From positions 132,005 to 196,004 of the forward strand of contig NW_002476437.1 in NCBI RefSeq assembly GCF_000189635.1: DNA of 64,000 nt, in the 5' to 3' direction. The notes under the pieces were generated by a model. It saw only the letters and a program-made list of their open reading frames with translations, ran no database searches and was not told the origin of the DNA. Position numbers and translations under genes: made by a program. Below, piece after piece: positions 49,068 through 60,875 of the stretch (position 1 is its first letter; every line of letters begins with the position of its first letter). This stretch comes from Tetrahymena thermophila SB210. Lineage: Eukaryota; Ciliophora; Oligohymenophorea; Hymenostomatida; Tetrahymenidae.

Positions 49068-52000
49068 TCAATTTTAATTTACAATAATTGATAAATCTTT
49101 AAATTTAATTTTGTTAATATTAATTTCTTTTTTAATTTATTATTTTTTTATTTTATTTTATATTAAATTTGTGGCTTATTTTCTTAAAGATTATTTTTTC
49201 TTTAATTTCTTATCATTTTATTATAATTTTTTAATAACTATGTTTATATTTTGCATAGGATAATAGTATTTGAAAATATTTGGTTTATCAAATATTTTCA
49301 ACATCAAATAATTTGAATCTCCTACTTCTTTATAGTCATATCCTTATAACCCGATTGTGTTACTTTATTATAAAAACTAATTCTATGGTTGTAATAAAAT
49401 GTTTTATTAATTAGAATTCGTTTAAATCTGCTGAGATATATCAAACTTTGATCCCTATTACAATTACTTTCTAATACTATCTTTCATATTTATTTCTGAT
49501 TACTAAGAATAAATTTTTTTATAAATCTCATGTTGACTTTTAGGTTTTTCTAAATTATCAAAAAATAGAGAGCTTGAATTTTTCCTTTTGGCTATTTCTT
49601 AAGATAACTGAGCCTAAATGTTTTTTAAGTTTTTGCCCCTGAATTAAATTAATGGAGAGCTTTTTAGCTGTTGGGAGATATAAAAAAGTAATTTGCTATT
49701 GTAAAAGTTTTTATTTTCATTTTGACTCTATGTTTAAGCAGTAGATTAATTATTTTAAGAACAATCTTATTGTAAAAATTGATCATTTTAATTGAACTAA
49801 CTATTTAAGAGTTTTAGATTTGAATTTTAGTTTTAATATAATTGACATTCTTAACAATTAGAACCCAAAATAGATGGTGGCGTCTTTTATATATTTCTTA
49901 ATTGAATATTATTTTTGCACTTCTATCTTGAAATCTCTTGTTAATTCTATAATCTTGATTTACTACTTTACTCTTTTCTTTAATTAAGCTCATAATTGAC
50001 TAATTGTATATTAAAAATTTAAGAAGAATTAATTAAATTTTACTTAGGATGATTAGAATTTATATTTGAAGAATTCTGTTTTAAAGCATTTTCTTCTAAA
50101 AATATATTTTTATTTACTTTGTTTAAAGAATATCGTTTTATATTATTTTTAGCTAAAGAGGGATGTATATTTATTTTTTAAACTTCTAATCCCTAATTAA
50201 TTTATCTGCAAAAAATTTCATCATAAGATTGAGATCTTAGGAAATTTGAATTTATTTTATTTTATTTATTATTAAGTTTTTTATTCATTGTTTAATTTTT
50301 GTATTTTTATTAATTTATTTCTTCTTCTCTCAAATTGTTTAAACTTTAATATTTTCTATTTGTTGGTTGTGATGATAAATAATTTTAATTACCGTCAATT
50401 TTTAAGAATGTTTAATAATTATTTACTACAGATTATTTATTTTCAAAATTGTTTTCATTTTATTTGAAAATACCTAGTTTATTTTCATCTAAATTTTAGA
50501 TTAAATAATTACTATTTTGAATTTTGTTTTATGTTTAGTTTTAAATATTTTATTAAGTTTCTAGTAATTATCCCGACCCCTAATTTGGCTGTATTTACAT
50601 ATTTAAATGTTTTGAAGAAACTATACTTTAATTAGATTTTTTTTCAGTAGTCTATTATCTCTCTTCATTCGAGGAGTAATCTTACTACTTTGTTTAATCT
50701 CTTAAAGAATTACTTGATTAAATTTTTTGTAAGCTCATATTTAATTACTTAGTTTTCGATAGCTAATTTAAAACATAATCTCTGCGACTATGGGAATTAT
50801 TATGATTCTATTAAATTTAAGTATTTTCATCTAATATTGTATCCTATTGATTTATTATAGCTTAATAACTTTAAATTTCAATACTGCTTTAATTTTTTTA
50901 GTTCATTGAATTATAGTATTTCCACTCTTAATTTTTATCATTCGTCACTGAATCTGATTCTTCCTCACTTATAGTCTAATTAGTAAACTAATAGTTCTAT
51001 TATTATTACTTTGGTTATTCACAATTATCTTGTTTCTACAATTCTAATAATTGTTATTCTAAGAATGCTTCATCTTAGCTCAAATGCATTTCATTTTCTA
51101 AGATCTCTAAATCTTAAAAGTTTTCTTCGTTATCTGTAAATTAATAAACCCCATATAATACCTCTAAATTTTTAAAAAGAGAATTCAATTTATTTTATTT
51201 TCTCTAAAATGTTTCTCTTTAGAAATGAGGAGTAGATTTGTTTTCCTTTTAAATTAGAGTTTATTTAGATAATGTCAAATGAGTTTTGGGACATTTTATA
51301 GAAATGTGATCTGATTTATTGCATATATAGCACTTGATGTTAAAAAGTTTTTAATTTTCTTTAAAAATGTATGCTTCTTTAAGCATCTGAAAATTTTCAA
51401 AGTCTTAATCAGATTACTTAATACATTTAAAAAACTATTCTCTTGGTATTTTATAAGTTCTACAAAATTCACTTGCCTAAGCAGTTAGAATTCGAGAATT
51501 TCCTTATATAAATTGCATATCCCCAAAGTATTATTATTTTTTAAGCTGAGTAATAATCAAACTTTCAGTCTAATCTCTACTTTAATACTCATAAATAATT
51601 TTAACGCTTCCTTTAACTATATAATATAAAGAGCAATCATCTAAATCTCCTTATTTAAATATATACTCTCCAGGTGAAAATAAACATTCTTCCATTATTT
51701 CAACAATTTTAGACTTACTTTCTAATTTATCTATAAATTCTATATCTTTTAAATATTTTCCTTGAATATTTTGAGTGAGATCATATTTCAACTATTTTGA
51801 AAGTTTGTTTGTAATTTCTATCTCATGCTACTTTTCTAATTCATTAGAATCCTATTTATAAATTTATAAATATTATTTTAATATTTTTCATAATAAATTT
51901 AATATTTCTCAATATATTATCAATCCTTAAATTTAAATAACTTTTTTAGCAAAATAAGAATAATTTAGCAAAATCAATTATAAAAGAGCAGTATTTAATG

Positions 52001-53970
52001 CAAAAGTAAATTATTTAAAAATTTTATAATAAAGGATTTTTTATTAAAAATATAGGGGGAGGTAAATAATGGGGAAATAAAATAATTCCATTATAAATAC
52101 CATCATATTTAAATTTTAAAGAATTTGATAAAAATACAATAAAAAAATTAATGGGGGTAAAAAAAAATGAATATAAAGACAAAAGTATTGGGGGAAATTT
52201 ATTGTTATTCATCTAAAATAAGATAAAAATTTAAGTGGAAGTTAAATCATTCAATTAAAAAATTATAAACTTAATTATCCATGATTTTTAGTGGATGGTT
52301 TTGATATAAATGTACTATGATTTAAAATAAATTAAAAAAAATATAAATACTTTGTATAGATACTAAAGATAATTAGAAACTTAAACTCTTAAAGTTTAAG
52401 ATACATTTTCTTCTCTCATTAACCTATGAATAACTTGCATACTTTCTTTATAGGATTTATCTTTTGCCTCTATATTTTCAATAATATTACCTATTCTGTT
52501 CAAACTAAATGCATAGAAGAACCCAGTTACAAACATTGTTATTGTTGTAAATAGTATTTCATAGGTCGTTTGAGGAGTTATGTCACCATATCCTACTGTA
52601 ATCATAGTAACTGCAAGATAGTAGAAAGATTAAACATACCTTGTAAATATATCTGCATCTTATATTCCTCTATATTATAGCCAAGTAGTATTAGAGCCTT
52701 AATTAATTTCATATATGGCTATCCCATGCCAAAATAGACAAAATATATGACAAACGCATGCAATAATAAAAACAAGTTTTACTAAATCAACAATATTTTC
52801 CATGTTTTTTTGATAGCTTAAATAATAAGTGAGCCTAGTAAATGTATCAGAAAGAACAAATAATTTCATCAAAATTAAAAAGTAGACAATCCAAGAGTAC
52901 AAACCTTCAAGTTGTATGTCTAAATAAAACAAAAATAAAGGTAACAAAGCAATTTGGTCCATGATAAAATACTTTTTTAAATAAGTAATAGCAACTTTTT
53001 TCCTATCAAAAATGACATTACCTTTTTCTACAAGCCCAGTATTAAATGTAAATAGTATATCCAAAACAAAAATGATAAATATATTTTGAAAGAATGGAAC
53101 ATAATTTTGGATATCCATTTAAAAGAAGACTACTAAGCTAAACAGAAACATGACTGTTAAAATTAAGATAGCTTAGAGGATATCCCAAAGGAACTTGTAT
53201 AGATTATAAGGTTAAAACATTGGAATGCAATCAGCAATGTTTTTGATTTAGTTATTGATTAGCTGAATAGGTTTTTTTAATTTAGAAAGACATTTATTAA
53301 ATTTCTACATTTTAGATTATTAATTTTTTTAAAAAACTGAGGAAATATCATTAATTAAATAATGCTGTTCTTTATTTAACTTGCCTAGGATTCTTGTATT
53401 TTTTGTTAATAAACGATAAAAACTTTTAACGTTAACTAATAGACTAATAGATTTCATTAATTTATTTTGCTTTTTTTCATCTCTCTCAATAACCTCTTCA
53501 GATTAAATAGATTGTGAGCTCGTTTTTGATTGTATTTGCTCCTAATTTTATTCATTTTAATTAGTATTTTTTAACTTTAACATCATTTCATCTTTATTCA
53601 TCAAGTTTTATTAATACTTCTACTTTTCTTAAGTAAATTGATAATTCATTGATCTTTAAGGTTATTTTCTAATATATTCTAAAAATTTGAAATCTGTTTG
53701 CACATTAGAAGGATTATTGAAGGAATCGGCAAGAATTTAAACAATATCTCCAGTATTGATTTCATCATGTGTGTACTCTTTTACTGTTTCGCACTACTTC
53801 TAATTAAGAATCTATAAATCTAAATGATCCTAAATTTTATTTGTTAAAAGTTTATAAGATTTAAATTTGAATCTTAGAATTTCATATGTGAATACCTATT
53901 CGTTGAACTAAATGCTATTCATGTGAGTATTCATGGTTGCAGAGTCGTTTAGTATGGAATTTTCAATCAT
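49068..53970 (-). CDS. CNBD-type K+ channel with CCHC zinc knuckle, array member 2
   Basis: Exons 53896-53970, 52351-53829 and 49068-51851 join in phase. Within the last one a TGA at 50394-50396 is best removed by a 75-nt in-frame intron (50355-50429, GTAGTA..AAATAG), giving about 1420 residues; otherwise the protein would stop there. Architecture matches member 1: 25-codon first exon ending HMNSIQFNEQ, S1-S6 core with TVGYGDITP at about 436-444, a CNBD with the SPGEY and FGD motifs, knuckle CYICNKSDHISIKC at about 692-705, a Q/N-rich tail, and the C-terminal box YLMLKIFDKPNIFKYYYP. The core is nearly identical to members 1 and 3, while the N-terminus (residues 26-230) and tail have diverged. 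The polypeptide end VNQN matches the NLNQN end of member 1. Confidence 0.87.
51852..52350 (-). other. enlarged intron 2 of channel gene 2, with G tracts
   Basis: At 499 nt, this is three times longer than the matching introns of genes 1 and 3. The plus strand carries four guanine tracts at 52055-52059, 52071-52074, 52153-52157 and 52190-52194, appearing as C tracts in the transcript. This is unusual in DNA of this composition and suggests inserted sequence, but no element could be identified. Confidence 0.6.
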
Positions 53971-54337
53971 ATTTTTAAATGGCTAAAAATCAAAGTAAAA
54001 AATATGCTATTAATCTTTTAATTAATTAATTAATATTGAGCAAATAAAAATAATTAATATTAATTATTTATGAACCAATTATTATTTACTTTCTTATCAA
54101 TAAAAATTGAAAAAGTTTATCATATTTTTATTATTTATTTTCATAATAAATATTGTAATTGTTTTACTTTACAATTTATAGTGTAGTTAACAATAGTAAC
54201 ATAATTAAAATAACTATTTATTTTTAATTGACAAATTCAAAAAGTTGTAGTAAAATTTTCTAAATTTCTTATATAAATAAATTGTTTCTAAACAATATAT
54301 TCAAAATGAAATAACATTAAACTAAATTTAATTTATT
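53971..54337. other. upstream region of channel gene 2
   Basis: AT-rich, about 370 bp, up to the inverted repeat. Nothing else seen. Confidence 0.6.
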
Positions 54338-54540
54338 TTATAATAACTTATTTAATATTTTTGGTAATTTGTAATACTGTATGATAAATTTGAATATTTA
54401 CTAAATTACTTTTATTTCTAAAAAATAAATCAATTTATTTTAAATATTTTTATAAATTACAAATAAAAGTAATTTAGTAAATATTTAAATTTATCAATCA
54501 GCATTAAAAATTATCAAAAATATAAAATAAGTTATTATAA
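54338..54540. repeat. inverted repeat of about 200 bp, MITE-like hairpin
   Basis: Two imperfect arms of about 84 bp (54338-54420 and 54457-54540) are reverse complements of each other around a spacer of about 36 bp. Matching blocks include TTATAATAACTTATTT at the outer left end with AAATAAGTTATTATAA-like sequence at the right, and ATTTACTAAATTACTTTTAT near the centre with its complement. No coding capacity. Such a structure could be a miniature inverted-repeat element or a palindrome formed during rearrangement of the array. It lies between channel gene 2 and tRNA-Glu copy 3, and no equivalent was seen in the other gaps. Confidence 0.8.
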
Positions 54541-54688
54541 ATCTATATTTATGTTAATAATTTAACTATTAAAAAATCAAATAAATATCATTTTTTTTAT
54601 TTCCATAAATTAGATTAATTGTTTAATTTTTATTAAATATACTAGATTCTTTAATTATTTATTAAACTTTTCTATTATTTAAGTGTAA

Positions 54689-54760
54689 TCCCCTATAGTC
54701 TAGCAGGTTAGGATAGAAGGTTTTCACCCTTCAGACCCGGGTTCAAGTCCCGGTGGGGGA
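54689..54760 (+). tRNA. tRNA-Glu (anticodon UUC), copy 3
   Basis: Identical over 72 nt to copies 1 and 2, with complete cloverleaf and anticodon TTC. A T5 run follows after the 3' end. It is located between channel genes 2 and 3, on the opposite strand to them, in the same relative position as copy 2. Confidence 0.97.
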
Positions 54761-55432
54761 ATTATTTTTATCAAAAAAATAAAAACAATTATTATAATTT
54801 CATTCATTTCAGCTTATAAAAAAACAAATCTATTTAAAATTTAATGTGAATAAATATTTTTTTTTCAAATAAAAAAAATATGAAATAATTAATTATTTTA
54901 TATTTAAAAACTTTATCTTTTTAGTTTAATTTAAATAATCAAATTATTATTATTTGTAATCTTTTGATTCTATCCAAAAATAATTTGTAAATATTTAACT
55001 TTAATTACTTTTAAAATCAAATTTTTAAATGCTTAAAAAGTATTTGAATATCATGAGAATTCTAAATTCTTCAATTTAATCCCTTGTAAGTAATACTTAT
55101 TTCTTATATTTCATTTCTTCCTTTTGTAAGAAATATAAATTAATATTTAGTTTTTATTCCTTTCTTTTTGAAGTGGTATTCTTATAAATACTTTTAATTT
55201 CTAAATTTGGAATATATGTATAATTCTGAAAATGTTTGAGTTAAGTGATTAAAAATTATCAAAGATGATATTTTGTAAATTATTACACTACTTTGATAAA
55301 ATTTTACAATATAATTAATTTTTACATGCATATTGATGGATAATATGTATTGATCATCTATTACAGTTAAATAAAGTAAATGGGAACTTTTTTTAATTAT
55401 AGATTACACTAATTTAATTTGTATTCAAATAA
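54761..55432. other. intergenic between tRNA-Glu copy 3 and channel gene 3
   Basis: About 670 bp of AT-rich DNA with the 3' flank of channel gene 3. No feature recognised. Confidence 0.6.
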
Positions 55433-58400
55433 TCAAAATTTGCTTTTATTATAATCTAAGTCTTTACTAATATTTGTTCTAAAAAGTCTTTCGTTAATTT
55501 TATTATTTACGTTTATGTAATTAAGAGTCCTTTTAGTTTAAAGAAAGCGACGAGTAGCTTGCTTCTTGAAAGTTTTTTTTTTATGCTATTATGATTCTTT
55601 TGAATTCAGATTTTCAATCACTTAGTTAATGTTATAATTTGGATAATAAAACCTAAAAATATTTGCTTTATCAAATATTTGCAGCATTATATAACTCGAA
55701 TCTTATAGTGATGCTTAGATTTCGTTTTCTTGGATAGCAAAATGATTATGCTGATGTGAATTCATATAAACTTATGATAAATGATTATTATCATTAGAGT
55801 TGTATTAAATATATTTATTAATATCCATTTTTAATGGCAATTAGGATATTTTCTTAGTGTTTTCTTTATTATTTATTTCATATTACAGAGAAGATCTGTT
55901 TTTAATTATTTCTGGTAATAGCTTACTACTTTCTAAGTTCTCAATTATCATAGAATTTTAATTTTTATTTTTACTTAATTCTTGTTGATTAATTGCCATC
56001 ATATTTTTCGCATAAGTATTAGAGCGTCTTTTCACAATATAAGGAGAGCTATTCATTTGTTATAAAATTTATGAATAAGTCATTTGGTTTTAATTATTAC
56101 AGATTTATTAGTTTTAGAATTAGATTTGAGCCAAAGATTATCTTTTTCTGATAAGATTTTAAATCTACTCCTAATTCTGTTAAATTAAACATTATTAATT
56201 TACTTAATTTAAATGCTTATTTTAGACTTTTTATGCAATATTTTGATTATGATTTAGTTATGTTTATTAAAGAATTGGATGAATCAATTAAGAAACTCTC
56301 TTTTGTTATTTCTGTTATCTTAAATGTGTCATTTTTTTACTTTATCTTCTTTTTAAATCTTGCTTAGACGATGTTTCTTTAGAAGGCTCGTAATTAGTAA
56401 TAGATTTTATTGTACTCTATGAATTATAATTTATATTTTACTTCGAAACATTTATATTGGATATAGAGGTATTATTGTTAGAATTTTAAATTTCTTCTTA
56501 AGTATTTGCTGTTTCTCTTATTGATGGAATATTTTTCAAAACCGATTACTTTTTTTATTCTAACTAAAATAATATTTTATTAAAAGAAGATTCATCACAT
56601 GATTAAGACCTAATAAATTATTAGCTTATACTATTTCTTATACTATTTTTCTTTTATGCTTATGATTGTTTTCTTTTTGTTTAATAATTTGGAGTAAGAG
56701 TGTTTCTGTTTTAGCTATTTTATTCAATTTATTCTTGATCGCTATCACTATCATCTTACAAATTTGTGAGACTCTAAGACTTTCTTTTAAAAATAGATTT
56801 TTTTTGCTCCATAGCACTTTATTAACTTTTAAAAATTACTTCCTATTATTATTTATTTGGAATTCTGCAAAAAGGGTCTTTTGAGCTATGGGCAGAATTA
56901 TTTTTCTCTCTGTTTTCATAAATCAATTACATTTTTAACAAATTTTGTTACGATTTTATTTCGTTGTAACTCACAGGTTTTAAATTTTTTTATTTTTTTT
57001 TGTAATCACTTAAAAGTTATTATGAATCATTGCTTTAGTTTGATACTGAAACCTAATTTTCACTTTCTTCATTTATATTTTTTGTAGATGGATTTAATTA
57101 CTTTAATTTACTGAAAGATTTTTATGTTAAATTACTTATACTAGAGTTTTGGTCAGTCGATTAAAATTATTGCTCAATCAAATTGTATTACTAATTTAAA
57201 TGTTCCAAAAATGAACCTCGAGATTATTTTTCAAAACTTAATTTCTTTTATTTATTTTTCTAAAATTAATTAATTATTCCTTTGATGCTAAAATTTGATT
57301 ACACAGATTTTACATCATCTAAAGACCCTGTATCGTCTTCTTAGTTAGTTTGTTGATCATTTTGGTAAATTTAAATTTAAATATTCTTTTTATTATTACC
57401 AAAATTATTTTTTTACTAACTTTTATCGTCATTATCTTACTCTTCATCTTAACCAACTTCAATTATTCTCTCATTGTTTATTTCATAATTTTTTTATTCT
57501 TCTGCTAATTATTCATTGTACTCTAATTATTACAATTCAATTATTTATTATTCAAGATAGGCTTCATCTTAGCTTAAATTCATTTATTCTTCTATTTGTT
57601 GTAAATCTTAAATATTTTCATCTTTTTCTAAAAATTAAAAAATAGTCTCTATTGTTTCCAAGTTAAGTGAAAGAGAATTGTATTTTTATTATCTTCTTTA
57701 TATGCATTTTCTTTCCAAATGAGGGATTGATTTGTTCTCTTTCTGAATTAGTGTTTATTTAGACAGCGTTAAATGAGTTTTTGGGCATTTTATTGAAAAG
57801 TGGTCAGTTTTATTGCATGTGTAGCATTTTATTTTGAAAAGCTTTTGATTTTATTTGAATATATAAGCCTCTCTAAGCATCTAGAAATTCTCAAAATCTT
57901 ACTCTGATTGCTTTATGCAATTAAAAAATTTGTCCCTTGGAATTTTATAAGTTCTACAGAAATCGCTTGCCTAAGCAGTTAAAATCCTCGAATTTCCTTA
58001 AATGAATTACATATCACCAAAATATTGTGATTTATGTAACTGAGCTATTACTAAATTCTAAGTTTAATTTCTGTCTTAATATTCATAAGTAATTTTGACA
58101 CTTCCTTTAACTATATAATACAGGGCACTATCATCTTAATCTCCTTATTAAAATATATATTCTCCAGGCGAGAACAAGCATTCTTCCATTATTTCGACAA
58201 TTTTTGATTTAGATTCTAGCTTGTCAATAAATTCTATTTCTTTCAAATATTTTCCTTAAACATCTTAAATGAGACCATATTACAATTGTTTCGATAGTTT
58301 ATTTATTATTTCTTTTTCTTACTATTTACCAACTTCATTCGACTCCTTTTATAATTAATTATTAAATTTTATTAATCGTAGTATTAGAAAGTAGAGAGAG

Positions 58401-60128
58401 ATTTTAAATAAGAATTAAAAATAATATTTCTAAATTAAATATTAAAAATATTTTGAACATAAATTTTTATTATCAATATTTTACTTTATAAAGATATTGC
58501 AAATAGTTAGAAATTTATACTCTTAAAGTTTAAGACACATTTTCTTCTCTCATAAGCCTATGGATGACCTGCATACTTTCTTTATATGATTTATCTTTCA
58601 TTTCTATATTTTCTATAATGCTACCTATCCTATTCAAACTAAACGCATAAAAAAATCCAGTGACAAACATAGTTATTGTTGTAAGTAGTATTTCATATGT
58701 TGTTTGAGGAGTTATGTCTCCATATCCAACTGTTATCATCGTGACTGAAAGAAAATAAAATGATTGAACATACCTTGTAAAAACATTTGCATCTTATATT
58801 CCTCTCACTTAGAGCCAAGTATTGTTACACCCTTATTTAATTTCATAGATTGCTAGTCCATGCCAGAAAAGACAAAATACATGGCAAACACAGGCTATAA
58901 TAAAGACAAGCTTTACTAAGTCAACAATATTTTTCATGTTTTTTTAGTAGTTCAAGTAATAAGTTAGTCTATTAAAAATATCAGAAAGGACAAAGAGTTT
59001 CATTAAAATCTAAAAGTAGATAGCCCAAGAGTATAAACCCTGAAGTTTTATGTCTAAAATAAACATAAATAGAGGTAGCAGTGCTATTTAATCCATGATG
59101 AAGTTCTTTTTTAAATACGTTATAGCTGCTTTTTTCCTATCGAAAATAACGTTACCTTTTTCAACAACTCCTGTATTGAAAGTAAACAGTATATCTAAAA
59201 CAAACACAACAAAGACAGTCTAAAAGAAATTTACATAATACTAAGGATCCATTTAAAAGAAATTTATCAAACTAAAGAGGAACATAACACTAACAATAAG
59301 TATTGCTTGGAGAATATCCCATAAAAATTTATAAATATTATATGGCTAAAATATTGGTATATTTTCAATTAGGCAATTCACAAATTTAGTTAAGAATTGT
59401 AGAATCTTTCTGAGTTTTGGTATATAATTTAGAAACTTTAGATTTCTTTAGCTTTATTGAATTTAAAAGATAGACGAGGCATCATTAATTAAATAATGCT
59501 AATCTCTTGTTAATTTTCCTAAAATTCTAGTGTTTTTTGTAAGCAGTCGATAAAAACTTTTAACATTTACTAGCAAATTTATTGCTCTAATTAATTTTTT
59601 TGGATTTTTAATTTATTTCTTTGATTTTCCTTCATATTGGCTTCTTTAAAGTTCAAATTTTGATTTAATTTATTTTTAATCTAATTCTATTGAAATTCTT
59701 GATAGTTTTGAGCCTTAACATTAAATATCGTTGGGTATTTTAGTTATCTATATTTTTGATTCATCTTTTCTTTCTATTTAAGAGCTCTAATCTAATCCAT
59801 ACATATTTTTTTCAATTACACTCATCTACTGAAACTACGAGCTTTAATCATCATTTATTTCTTAATCTGTATTGAAGTACTATTAATCATTTAAATTTGT
59901 GTAAAAGTTATGTTAATTTTCTGTTTTTAGATCATCATGTGTTTATTCTTTTACAGTTTCGCTTTATTTCATGCTTAGATAGATTAAATCCTAATGATCC
60001 TTTAGCAATATAAAAAATTTGGCAATTAAATAAAATAAGGAAATTTTAAATACCTATTTATTAAATTAAACACTATTCATATGAATATTAAAACCATTTT
60101 CCTCTTGAGTGATTATATTTTCTATCAT
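55433..60128 (-). CDS. CNBD-type K+ channel with CCHC zinc knuckle, array member 3
   Basis: Exons 60054-60128, 58485-59999 and 55433-58345 join in phase to 1500 residues with no internal TGA. The first exon starts MIENIITQEENGFNIHMNSV. Conserved pre-S1 block LLVNVKSFYRLLTKNTRILG. The channel core has FNTGVVEKGN, a charge-poor S4 (QILMKLFVLSDIFNRLTYYL) and TVGYGDITP at about 448-456. The CNBD has FSPGEYIFQQGD and FGDMQFIQGNSRI. Knuckle CYTCNKTDHFSIKC is at about 704-717. The tail is long and Q/N-rich, and the terminal box is YIMLQIFDKANIFRFYYPN. A post-box basic stretch (HKKKTFKKQATRRFLQ) parallels members 1 and 2. The intron positions and phases are the same as in the other members. The role is inferred as a cyclic-nucleotide-modulated K+ channel. 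Confidence 0.9.
58346..58484 (-). other. conserved intron 2 of channel gene 3
   Basis: A 139-nt GTAAAA..AAAAG intron at the same codon boundary (YLYK / ESNEVGK) as in the paralogues. Confidence 0.85.
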
Positions 60129-60875
60129 TTAATAAAAAAACACTCTTCAAAGTAATCTTTTTACCAATAAATAATTTCTTTATATTTTAATAAAGTAGAA
60201 CTTTGATAACAATTTTTCTTTGATTTAAGTAGTCAATTTAAAATAGAAGATTAATAATATTAGCAAAAAATTTCATTCAATTGAATACAATTTGCTTTTG
60301 ATAATTAACTCAATTCTCATTTAGTGATTTAAGTTAATTAAACAGTTATTTGTTAAAAGCTCAATTTTAATCCATAATATATATATATATTCATGATTAA
60401 TCAAAAAAATAGCTGTCCTTATTTTAATTTAGTATTTTTTAACAAAATCTATTTTCGTTTTTAATATAAAATATATTTCATTTAAAATTTATTTTCACTA
60501 TTTCATAAAAGTAGATCTTCGTTTTTAAATATTAATCTAAGGAAAATATGGATTGAGACCTTGGGTTAATTAAAAATAATATACTCTTAAATTTAGATCT
60601 AACTATCTATCTATCAATTTTAGAGAGTTTTATGTTTTAAATTATAAAAAATAGGAATTAATATTTATATATACAAAAAATAAAAAATAAGCATTTACAA
60701 TTTATATATTTTGAAATTTTGTTTATTTTTAATTACCTTAATATCTAAAATTTTAGTGTATAGCCTTGAAAAAGGTAGTATGTCATTGTACTATACATAT
60801 ATATAATTAAATATTAATCATTAATTTTATAATTTAGTTACTTAAAATTTAAGCTCTTAATAATATTAAAAATAT
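60129..60875. other. intergenic between channel genes 3 and 4
   Basis: About 750 bp. Unlike the other two gaps it has no tRNA-Glu gene. It is AT-rich with a few TA tracts (60375-60395, 60798-60810). Confidence 0.65.

Noticed and set aside
52024-52212. Minus-strand frame inside intron 2 of channel gene 2
   Set aside because: Entirely within the intron. Its Pro runs come from the C tracts opposite the G tracts.
56666-57087. Plus-strand open frames opposite channel gene 3
   Set aside because: They are antisense shadows of the purine-rich coding strand of the channel tail. They are Phe/Leu-rich with no conserved counterpart in the other array members.
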